NCBI GenBank assembly: GCA_006538405.1
Contig: BJKQ01000003.1
Location: 2,170,001 to 2,234,000, forward strand
DNA: 64,000 nucleotides
Origin: Hansfordia pulvinata
Taxonomy: Eukaryota; Ascomycota; Sordariomycetes; Xylariales
Direction of reading: 5' to 3'
The first letter of the stretch is position 1. Each line of letters opens with the position of its first letter. A program made the translations under genes and the position numbers. Under the pieces are notes generated by a model that was not told the origin of the DNA, searched no databases, and saw nothing but the letters and a program-made list of their open reading frames with translations. Positions 23,901 through 34,020 of the stretch are shown in pieces.

Positions 23901-25970
23901 GCGGTTGCGTACCTGGACTCGTCAGCTGACCAGGTCGATTGATGGAGGATCAGTCACCCTCAGCTTCCCAGAATCCCCCCTCCCCTGTTGCTGATGCCGA
24001 CGCGCAGGCAGGGAGGGACACGGGCAAGAAAAACGCCGAGAACGACGACTCCTCCCATGCCGCGGCCGACTTTGCCGAGATGGGCCATGGCGACACCATA
24101 TTCCAACGGGGGAACACGCCGGGCCTCTCTGGGCAGCGTGGCAGCATCAGCCACTCGTACATCCGCGCCCGCCGACACCCACCCCTGAAGCGCGGGGTGT
24201 GCGGCTAGAAGCGTCGAGGTCCCAGCTCGCGCGAGCCCGCTTCTCCCAAAGCTGCCAGGCTCGACCAACCCCTCTCGGCTGAGGGTCAGATGAGATGATT
24301 AGAAAACAAACACATCACGAAGCAGAAAGGGGAGGGGGGTGGGCCCTTCGCCGCCGGTGTTCATAGCGCGTCTGGCTCCGGGCCGCTCCCAGACATCGAC
24401 AGCTCGGGACGCCTTTCGGGGTTCGTCGTGGGCATCCTCTTCCCGTGTTGTAATATCGAGTAGCGGATAGAGCCCCTCTCCCCTCCACGGGCCACGGAAC
24501 GGCAGTTCGGACGACAGACGAGCCTAACCTCCCCATCGTTCCCCCCCAGTGCCCCCTTTTCCCGTCTGGCCTAAGTAGCGGCACGGCAGTTCTGGGGCAC
24601 CGGGAGCGGGAGGGAGAGACGAACTCATGGTGGCGAACACATACATGCCAGCGTGCGTCGAGACGGGAGATTCTGTTAACCGAGTCGAGACATTATCCCC
24701 TCCGTCTGTAGCGTGGCAACCAGGAGCCGAGCTGGTAGGCGGCAGAATCCCGGGCAAGGTAGAGGCTGGGCGCTTGATAGTGCATAGGTGGTCCTTCTAC
24801 GTGTGCGGGTGCGCGAAGCAACCCCCCGTCCGCGGCATCCAAGCTTTCCCATGTGTCGAATTAGTTCTTTGCGTCCCCGGGCGATCGGGCTGTACGAATA
24901 ATAGAGCTCGAGGGTTTGCGGGCAGTGAAGCTCTCACCTCCCTCTTCTCGCTGAGGAAAAAAAAATACTTGTACATCACTTGCCCCTAATTAGCTGTCTA
25001 GAAGGCTTACGGCAGCTCAAAGAGAGAATAAAAAAACGCAACTAAACGTCATGAGTTATATTAACATATGGTGAAGTGACGGATTTCGTAACAGGGCTGA
25101 GTCCAGCTTGTACCGTAGGCGGCGGGATATTGTGGCCGGCAAATGAGAAACATGTGTTTCGCTGAGCCCGGGAGGTAGTACGAAAAGGAGCGAAGAAAAA
25201 AAGGAAAAGAAGAGTTCCCGTCCGAGTTGCTGCCCAGAGCGTCGCGAAAGTCTCACCCAGACACGAGCCTCGCCTCATTGTCAGAGTGCTCGTACCTGAA
25301 TCGTCGTCCTTTTCTGTTCTTTTCTTTTGATTCCTTTCCCGCGTTGTTTCTCGCCTGCGCTCCCGCGTTACGAGCGGCTGTCTCGCCTGTACATGTATGT
25401 ATTCCTGGCGGCCACACCGAGCTGAGTTGACACTCTCTCGGTGTCGATATGCCGGTCTCGCCTCGCCCTCTGAGGACTGGACGGGGCTCGACGTCCCATC
25501 TTCCGCGGAACCCCACACTGCCGCGCCTTTCAGCTCATTGGTGATCACTCTACCCAACCCTCAATCTCTTCATCGGCCCTCGCCTGACACGGAAGCGCCA
25601 TCCGCGTGGGAGAGGGGGAAAAGACCCGAGACTAGCGGAGGTGGTGAAAAGCTGGAAGGGGGGAATTGCGAGTAAGCGGAAAACACAGGAAAAAGAAAGC
25701 AACAGATGGCCGCCGTGACCTGCCAACATGTCACCAGGACATGAAAACCTACACTAACTCGCACCCCCTTCCCGAAGAGAGAGAGGGCAAAGAAAAAAAA
25801 AAGGTCACGGGTTCGCGTTGGCTGTGACTTAGGATCGTCACGAGCTACGAGTACTCGTACGATACGCTGCCACGGCTGCCCGGCCTCGGCAGTCGGCTGA
25901 AAAGTTGAGCTGGCCGCTTTTTACCGATTCGGGACTGTTGGCGCAAACAAAAGCTGCCCACCCACGTGTG
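20962..25970. other. Gene-poor region, part 3
   Basis: No gene is supported. The part from 20962 to about 21500 may carry the promoter and leader of the minus-strand acidic protein. A TAGGTAGTAGGTAGTAGGTAG run sits near 21610. Between about 21640 and 24300 the sequence lacks the GTAC motif, and open frames up to about 190 residues occur on both strands at 21.8-22.8 kb without recognisable content. A TACGAGTACTCGTA palindrome is at 25846. Confidence 0.4.
25846..25859. repeat. Perfect 14-bp palindrome, GTAC motif family
   Basis: TACGAGTACTCGTA, centred on GTAC, followed directly by another partial copy (CGTACGATACG). Confidence 0.8.
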
Positions 25971-25973
25971 ATA

Positions 25974-25978
25974 GAGAC

Positions 25979-26036
<58 letters not shown>

Positions 26037-26041
26037 AGAGA
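25974..26041 (+). repeat. (GA)n microsatellite
   Basis: An almost pure GA dinucleotide array of about 50 bases is flanked by GACAGAGA and GAAAGAGA variants. Its Glu-Arg and Leu-Ser translations account for long but meaningless frames on both strands. Confidence 0.95.
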
Positions 26042-26560
26042 GGCGGGAGAGGAAGGTGAAGGGGGGGGGGCAGAAACAGGGTCGCGACGCGACTTGGGAT
26101 GCTGTGTGGCACAAATAAACTTTGAAAATAACACGGCATGTCTGTACATGACGCGCGCGCGCTCTCTCTCTCTCCAGAGAAATCAGCGTGAAGAGACGTT
26201 TGCGCGACCGCAGGCTTCTTACGAACGTGTTGTTGACCAGAAATCACAACCACCGCAGCCGCGACCCAATCATGATCGCCGCGTCATGCAAGCCAGGCGT
26301 CTGTCTATGCAAGGCTCCCCCCATTGCGGAGAGGACGCGGATGCGACCGAGCCACGGACCTCCCACTGCTCACCTTTGCGGCGCGCTCGAGTAGGGAATG
26401 GCTTGAGTTTGCTCGCCGGCACTGGACAGGCCGCATCTGCGACCAGCCAGGCACCGGCGGCTGGCCTGCATTGGGTAACACGAACCTGCATCGGCGCGCA
26501 TGCTTTTGTAGAACCGAGTACAAGCGGCCGGACCGGGGGTCGAGGGCGGCGGCAGTGGTG

Positions 26561-26607
26561 TCCGTCTGTCCGTCTGTCCGTCTGTCTGTCTGTCTGTCTG
26601 TCTGTCT
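26561..26607 (+). repeat. (TCTG)n / (TCCG) tetranucleotide microsatellite
   Basis: TCCGTCTG units pass into pure TCTG units, about eleven tetranucleotides in all. The region is not coding. Confidence 0.92.
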
Positions 26608-26753
26608 TGGGACTTTTCGCTCGTCGGATCATCACAGCACCGTCCTCGGGTGGCAGAACGGCCTCGAACGCCACGGCACGGGGGCATCTACGTCATGGGG
26701 CCGACCCCCAAGACACCTAAACCCCGACTCTTTGCAGTTGTCCAGACCAGAGA

Positions 26754-26828
26754 CAGGGTCTCGAGCAACAGGGTCTCGAGCAACAGGGTCTCGAGCAACA
26801 GGGTCTCGAGCAATAGGGCCTCGAGCAG
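26754..26828 (+). repeat. Five-unit 15-bp tandem repeat
   Basis: Four identical copies of CAGGGTCTCGAGCAA are followed by a fifth copy with three changes (TAGGGCCTCGAGCAG). Each unit contains an XhoI-type CTCGAG palindrome. The identity of the first four units suggests recent expansion. Confidence 0.95.
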
Positions 26829-27482
26829 GGCGGCACGAGAATTACGGATTACATGATGACCTACAAAGGATAGGGAAACAGGCCCTCTGTACGCCCGACG
26901 AAACGTGAGCGTGGCTCACACCGTACGCACGCACGGCCCTCTTCTCATCTGGTGGGCGAGTCTCACATCAGAAGAAGACCTGGCGATGATCGAGATTGGT
27001 GGCTCGTCGCGATCGCCAGTGACGGCCACGCGTTCGAAAGGAGGGGGAGGGAGGGGGGAAGGGCCCGACTGGGTGTCACTGGTGTGCGCGTGCGCTCAAG
27101 AGCACCAAGGAGCGGGTGGCGGGCGGGCGATAATATCCTGTTTGTTGCTCTGCTTCCAGGCCATTCTCGATGACGTGCCAGGGAAGCACGGACGGACCCC
27201 TGGCGACGAGCGACGGGAGGCCAAAGAGATGAGAGGACCCTTGGAACTAAGAATGGCCGTGACGGCTGGTGTCTGGTCGTGATGCGCTGCCCTGGCATGC
27301 CGTGGAGGGGCAACGGCGATAACGGCGACCGAGTATGAACAAGGCCCTGGCCGATTAGTCGCAATCCCCCGAGTTAGGGCGTCGATGGTGCAAGATCGCA
27401 TGACATGTGTGGCGATCGATGTCCAGAAACACTGGCAAGCCGGCCTGTGACGACAGCGGCCCGAGTGACGAGTACGAGCAAT

Positions 27483-27502
27483 GCGTACGAGTACTCGTAC
27501 GC
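27483..27502. repeat. Perfect 20-bp palindrome, GTAC motif family
   Basis: GCGTACGAGTACTCGTACGC is identical on both strands, the longest copy in the window. A further CGAGTACGAGCA half-copy lies immediately to its left. Confidence 0.88.
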
Positions 27503-28520
27503 ACCGATCGGCGACTAACGGCGACCGAAGACCGTCGGGCCCAAGGAGATGGCGCAGAGCCCTCGACGACTCTTGAGGAGGCCAACGGCTGCACGCAGCT
27601 CTGACAGGACCGATGAATCCTGTTGAACGAGCGAGAGCAAGGGAGCCAAGCCAGCAGTCGTGCCGGGCCCCGCCGCACTCGCAGAGTTTTGGCTTGGCTT
27701 CCCTGCTCTCATCCCATGTGGCGCAAGGCCGGAAAATATTCCTGCAAATCCGCACAGCAGCGTACTTGTACGATAGGGCGGCAGGATCACCCCGAGGCGC
27801 CTGGCCAGCTCACACACGCATGCCGCCGGTTCTCCTAGACCGACCGGAGGGTGGGCGCAGACAGTCACAAGCCCAACAAAAGGTTGCCTTTGCGAGAGCT
27901 GTGCCTCTGTTTGGCCAAGTCCGAGATGAGGGGAAAGGTAAGTGGGCGGACGCCTCGATGGACGTCACCCGCTGGAGCCCGCAGTCAGATCGTGTTGTTG
28001 ACACACGTACACGTAGGCAGGTGGGACAATAAGAGTCTATGTATAGCCGCACGGCGCCCACAGACAAGAAGCTGATGGGAGCGGCCTGCCGAGTTGCACC
28101 CCTCCCTCTGTGGGGAACCGGGGCAGGGCGTCGAGCGCTGGCAGGGCGGGCCATGCCAGGGCAGCCAGGGCGGGCGGGGAAGGTGGCAGATCTCTTGAGT
28201 GGTGGGCATGGATGCCATGGCCGCCGGAGGAGGCGCATAATGCTCTTAATGAGATCATCATTAATATCGTCTTTTGATATTGCTCGCAAGGCCTCTGCTT
28301 TGTTTTGTTGTGCTCGTGTTTCCATCCAGCCCCCCTCCACGAGCAAGATTGCGCGCCAGGGCTGTCCTGACCTTTGGTCGCCGCGGTTGGGGCCCAGTCC
28401 CTCAGGATGGGCGGGCCGGGAAAAGGAAGAATGGGGGAGACGGGGAAAGGGGTTCGCGGTCAAGGGCCTGCCGCGCCGACCTTCGCTTCGCGCTCGCGGC
28501 GGCGGCGGACTGACGACGAG

Positions 28521-28551
28521 CCGGGCTGGGCTGGGCTGGGCTGGGCTGGCA
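28521..28551 (+). repeat. Short GGGCT tandem array
   Basis: About five copies of the pentamer GGGCT (CCGGGCTGGGCTGGGCTGGG) in non-coding DNA. Confidence 0.85.
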
Positions 28552-31069
28552 GCTGGTTGGAGGATCTGTCCATGTTGTTTGTCGGTGCTGTACCGAGCGG
28601 GCCGAAATCCATCCCAGTGGCGTCCCATAATCGTAGCCTACCTGCCACTAGGCTGGCGCCCGCACCGCACCCGTAGTGGCGCCCGCGGCAGGCAGCGCCC
28701 AACGTTGCTCGCGTCCCCGTGCTGGAGCGTCCCCGTGCAAGTCTCTGTCATCATGGACGTCCGTGCTGGCTAGCACGAAGTACTCGTACGCGTTCTCCGT
28801 GCTGCGGAGTACGACGAGTACGTATCGTATCGCTTGTCCACCCACTCACCCTCCGGAGCGAGCAGCAGGCACTCGTAGGGATATATTCTTTTCGTCGTGG
28901 CGGACATGGGAGCAGGGGGTGGCCGGCCTGTTGTGGTCCCTCTTCGCGGAGCACGGGGCTGGCTGTTGGTTCGAGCGCGAGCGCGAGCGTGTAAGAGTGG
29001 CCCGCAACGCGTCCGCCGCCAGTGAAGATGGGACGACACGAAGCGAAGACGAAAACAAAGCAAGCTGAATCCTCGGATCCGGCCAGGGCGCAGAAGTGCA
29101 AGAGCGCCGATGAAGCGCAAGAGGAGTTGGGTGCGAGTCGAGCGGGTATCCATTCGACACAAGGGGCCCGCTACGGCGGCCGTCCTGCCCCGGGGGCACC
29201 CGCCTGCGTGGCAAGACGGGGACCCTGAATGTGTAGACGGGTCGTCTCTGTGATGAGCTGATGATCCAGACGGACGGGGAGCTTCCCGCGTTCCCCAACT
29301 CCCAAGAGGCCAGCTCGTGATGCAGATTGCGACAGGCAGGCTCAAGACACGAGGGCGAGCCGCGAGTGGCCGGCGAGTAAGGTTGGCTGTGGTTCGTCCC
29401 GGGTTAGCAGCAACGGGCATGCAGACGGGGGCGTCCGCACAATCGAAGGTCGTCCGAGGGCTAGGATTGGCCGACGGGATCGCGGGCCAGCCACAGAGAC
29501 AGACAAGAGACATCCATGGAGCATTGGAAGAGCGTGGTGTGTGTGAGTGTGTGCGAGTGTGTGCGTGTGCGCGTGTGGATATGGAAGAAAGCGGGCGGAG
29601 GAGACCCACAAAGCCAGTCCCGCTGAGGAAAGAAGTAAATACAAATAACAAACCCTGGCTCTCCTGGACGCGTCGAGCTTCTCCAGGCCACCTGGACGGT
29701 GGGATCGGGTACCTGCTGGTAGAGGCGGGCTACTCTAGGTACCCTAGGTACAGAGTACTCGTACGAGGACTGGCAGCCCCCCGAAACCCCGCCGCCTCGA
29801 CGGGCACCTGACGGGCTAGGAACGGCATCGCGGCCACGGCACACTAACAGGTACGGACTCTTACAGCAAGGCCTGCTGCGTACGAGGGGTACTCGAAGGG
29901 GCTGCGGGCACCCAGAACGCTACCGTAGATAGGAGGTACGGGCGGCTACTAGATATCGCGTGGCCCTAGAAGAGCCCCGTAGCGGGGACGGTTTCTCCAT
30001 TAGCAGCAGCAGCCGCAGCCCTAGAAGCTGGAGGCTGGGCGCAGAGGCAAGAGCGCGCGCTTCGATTCGCCTCCGCTGTTATGATGCTCATGTGCGAGAC
30101 ACGACCATCACCGCCTGCGAGAATATGCAGGCTCCTAGGGGCTGCAGCTCCCCAACACGCAGGGTGAAATGAGTAAAAGGCGGTGATGGAGGCCGGGGGA
30201 AGAGGGTGCATCGCAAGCGCGCGGTCTCCGTGCCCGTACTTGGGTCGGCGACGGACCATCGTGGCCTTTGCTCCCTCGGCGGCGAGCACTCGACAGGAGA
30301 CGGACGTCCTCGATGCTGCCCGCCTCCTTTCGCCGCGTGACGCTCGGTGACACGGCAGGGAGCGGTAAGCCATTAAGAAAACCCATTAACCAAGCAGCAA
30401 GCACGCGCCTCTCCACATGACATACGAGGACCCGGACTTCGTAAGAGCACACACATCACGTCCCATCTGGCCGGCCCAGGCCGTCCAGCCGCTCGCTCGC
30501 AAAGCAGTCCAAATGGAAATTGGTGATGGGTGTGCAGGACCTGGCTAGATTGGCACGGCCGAGCAGACCGTATCTTGGACCGCGCACTCTGGGGCAGCGG
30601 CGCGCTCAGGGGCCGGCCGCTCGGCGACCCGGCGCGAGTTGACGTGCAGCCATCAACGGTATGGGCCATCCAGCGCCCAGTGGCGAGAGCAGAAAGACGG
30701 AGCCGCGAGAGAGACTGATGAACGTCGAGGGCGCCTCGAGGTTTCAACAGGGCTTACCCCGGGCCGCGGAAGTTGCAGGGAGCGGCAGTGAAACACCAGA
30801 GTTGAAGCCCTGTGCGGCGTCGCCGCTATGGCCGTGGCCGTCAACGAGCCGCCTACGCCGCCCGATATGCGAGGTGATCATCGTGTTCCTGACAGGCAAG
30901 CCCGGTCATCCTATCGCGGGCCCCCGGGAGGCGATACGTGAGGCGTGCCGACGAGCATTCATTTTTCATGTGTGTCACTTGTTCCTCGCGAATGTCAGAA
31001 TGTGGGAATACTCCTTCTTGCTCTGGGGGGAGGGGGGAACAGGAGGCAAAGCAAGGGCAGAATACACCC

Positions 31070-31081
31070 ACGAGTACTCGT
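31070..31081. repeat. Perfect 12-bp palindrome, GTAC motif family
   Basis: ACGAGTACTCGT, the same core as the longer copies at 25846 and 27483. Confidence 0.75.
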
Positions 31082-32100
31082 ATCATGGCCAAAAGAGCCC
31101 GTGTGAGCTTGCGCCGGTTTGAGGGCAGTGCCCAGTTGGGCGCGCACACGTCCCCAGGCAGTCCGAGGTACCCGTGCTCGCAGATGCAGAGCAGCCCACT
31201 TCCCATCCGATGTGGTCGGTTGGTTCGGTTGAAGGCCGTCAGTTGTGCCGCGGCGAGCGGCGAGCCCATCCACGGCGATGAATGGGCGAGAAAGGCGAGA
31301 AGCTCCATGTAGCCCACCCGACCTCCAGCGACAAGGTCAAGTATCGCCCCGGCCATCTGCGCCATGCCGGTCCATGCAGACACGGAGGAGCCGTGCGGGT
31401 CTGCAGAGATGCTGTAACGTTTGGGTTTAAGTACGACAATCAACGTGCTGCCAATGCCCAAAAGAGGTATTGGCTACGGGTGTCGACATCAGACGGAATG
31501 GAGAGAGTGGAGTAGACCCGGTGGCCAACATGAGGCTACGGGCCTCTACGAGTACGAGTACTTAATGATCCGGCGACAGGTACCTACCTGCGCGTCTGCT
31601 GTGGCCGGCGAGGCATTAGGTAAGGGTCCCTCTTTCACTCAGGCTGGTACTCACAGGCGGCAGGAAGCTACCTACATACTCGTAAGATAGGTACCTAGAG
31701 AAAAGCGGATCCACCACGCGACAGGGGCGGGAGGCGTTCTTGCCCCATTGGTCCACGCGTCTGATATAAACAAACGCGTTCGTGTCGACCGCCATCCATG
31801 TCATGTCCACTCCCATACCCTCGCCCATTGCCCAGCTCCCCTCGGCGTTCTGTCTGTCTGCCCGACCGCCCACAGTAAGCTGGCAAATACGCGAATAGTA
31901 ATGGCAAAATAGAGTCACATCGAATGACTGCATGCATTGTAGACCAGCACATATGTAGGTTGGAGATGCACCATTAGCACGGTTTGTTTCTACCACCTTG
32001 ACTGCCACGTCTGCAGTCTTGCAAGTGGAGGAAGGAACGCGAGCCGGAGCACACGCAATCTGGAAGGAACAAGGAACAAGCTGACGTATGTATCTTCTCA

Positions 32101-34020
32101 TGCTGCTTGCGCTTGTCGAGACCTGGGAACAAGAGAAGTTGCCCGTCCGTGCACGGTACCCAGTACATCGCGCAGACTCTGCGAGTACGCCTTCCTTTAC
32201 TGCTCCGGAGGTACCTATCACCAGACACGGCCTTCAGGCTCTCCCCCTAAAGACGGGCTTGTCATCTGCCTGCTGGTGGTACCCTATCACCCTATTAATC
32301 GACCCGTTCACCCGCCCCGTCCGCTCGCGTCCGTCTTCCTCGATCTGGTTTGATACTTTATCTCGTCCTCCGCCTCGCGCGATCCTTACTTGCCTGGCCA
32401 CGGTCACCACTTGACAGACTGCCTCACTGTCGGACTGCGTGTGCAAGCAAGAGAGAGCACAACACAAGACCTGCCTCGACTCCCTGGTCCGCCTGACATC
32501 GCCTCTGCGTTCCGGCGTCGCCTGCTGTGCGATCCCATCCGCTCATTGCCTCATCTCAGCCCGACCTGTGCGCGCATGCGCTCAGACAGTCACTGCCTGC
32601 CTGGTGTGTGTCAGGTGTGAGCGTGCACACACGCGTCGCCTCTCCGTGTCGGCACTTCCGTCTGCTCGGCCTCCATAGCGCGTCTCGTCCGGACCACACC
32701 ACACCACGCAAGGGAGGAGCGAAGAGAGTCTCTGATCGCCCACAACGTCGTCGCTACCGCCCACCCATCGCCATCGCCACCCGCGCCACGCCGCGCTGCA
32801 CCCACCGCGATTTGGTCCCCGGCCGCGCCTCCACGCCTGCGCATAGTCCGCCACCTGGGCCCTCCTGCTCTCACGGTCCGGGGCAAGGAGCAACCTGACC
32901 TGCCAACCGGCTCGCTCGCTCCCACCTGTCGACGCACCTCACCACCGGGTTTGTAAAGGGCCGCCGCTCAACACGCGCCGCGGTTTCGAAGCCTCGCGTC
33001 GTCGTCTCCAGCTTGACGCCAGCCCAGCCCTGTGCCGCGCCATCGGACGAAAAGCCTCACCTGGACCCCCCCCAAAAGGGCTTGACCGAGCCACCACTTT
33101 GTTTTCCGCGCAAGTCCCTCACTAGGTGGCAAGTGCCCTTTTCCGGATCTGCAGCTACGCAGCAAAGCGAAACACCCCGGTTTGCGGACAGACAGCACTG
33201 GGCAGGTTGACCAACACCAGAGCTGCCTGGAACGCTGCTGATATCATCAGCGTCCTCAGCACCAACAGCAGAAAGATCTTGGAGGAGCAAGAACAAGGAG
33301 AAGTAGGTGTGAAGAAGGAGAAGGTGCGAAGATCCGCAGGGGCAAGAAGAAGCAAGCCATGACCCGTTTGCTCTCACTGCTCTGTCGCTGAACAAGAACG
33401 ACCAGGAATCTGCCTGCATGCCCTCCCTTCCGCCCTTGGGTTGTTAGATCATTGACATTCCTCATGTTGTGCTGAGCCTCCCGCCGGCAATTCGCTGATA
33501 TCCCCGACTTGCATTCCTGGCCTCTGTGCGCTGCCAAAACCACATTGGCTTTCCACATCCACTTTTGCCTAGAACACTGGGACAATCCCATCCCGGCCGC
33601 CCATTCACTCACCACCCACCCCATCCGAGTGTGGGCCGTCTACAAACAACACTTAGACATCCTCCTCCCAACCCTCGTCTGAGCAACAATATCATCCCTA
33701 CAACAAAACCCTCAAGGGACCTGGCCTAGCCCACGCCACTACAGTACCATCGACACATCCCGCTCTTGCCTCACCGACTCGACTCGTTGTATAGAGTAAG
33801 AAAGCTCGTTTCAGAGATGCGCTCCCCGCCTGGTTCTTGGAAACTCTGATCATCCGCCGGAGCCTCGACTCATCTGTTACTCACCCGCAACACGGCCGCC
33901 CCTGGTGTCTGTTGTTGATCACTGCGGCCCCCCTGCTGTCCGCACCGCACCCAGGCCCGTTTCCCGCCTGCCCGTGCTCTGCTGCCTCCACAACCCATTC
34001 ACTCTCCCGCACACATCATC
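32101..34020 (+). promoter_or_regulatory. Upstream region and probable long leader of wee1
   Basis: About 1.9 kb of C/T-rich, purine-poor plus-strand sequence without GTAC motifs precedes the wee1 ATG. The composition is that of promoter plus a long 5' UTR. Short upstream frames that start with ATG occur (for example at 33837 and 33905), so translational control by uORFs is possible but not shown. No separate gene is supported. Confidence 0.45.

Larger units (their letters stand above)
26042..32100. other. Gene-poor region, part 4, densest in GTAC motifs
   Basis: No protein-coding gene is supported in about 6 kb. GTAC-centred words occur at 27469, 27483 (20-bp palindrome), 28780, 28807, 29753, 31070, 31548 and 31676. 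A GGGCT array lies at 28521-28551 and TACCTA/TAGGTA words near 29735 and 31590-31695. All open frames look like random GC-rich sequence. Confidence 0.45.

Noticed and set aside
25905..26720. 271-residue plus-strand frame
   Set aside because: It consists of Arg-Glu dipeptides from the (GA)n array and microsatellite translations, with no conserved sequence.
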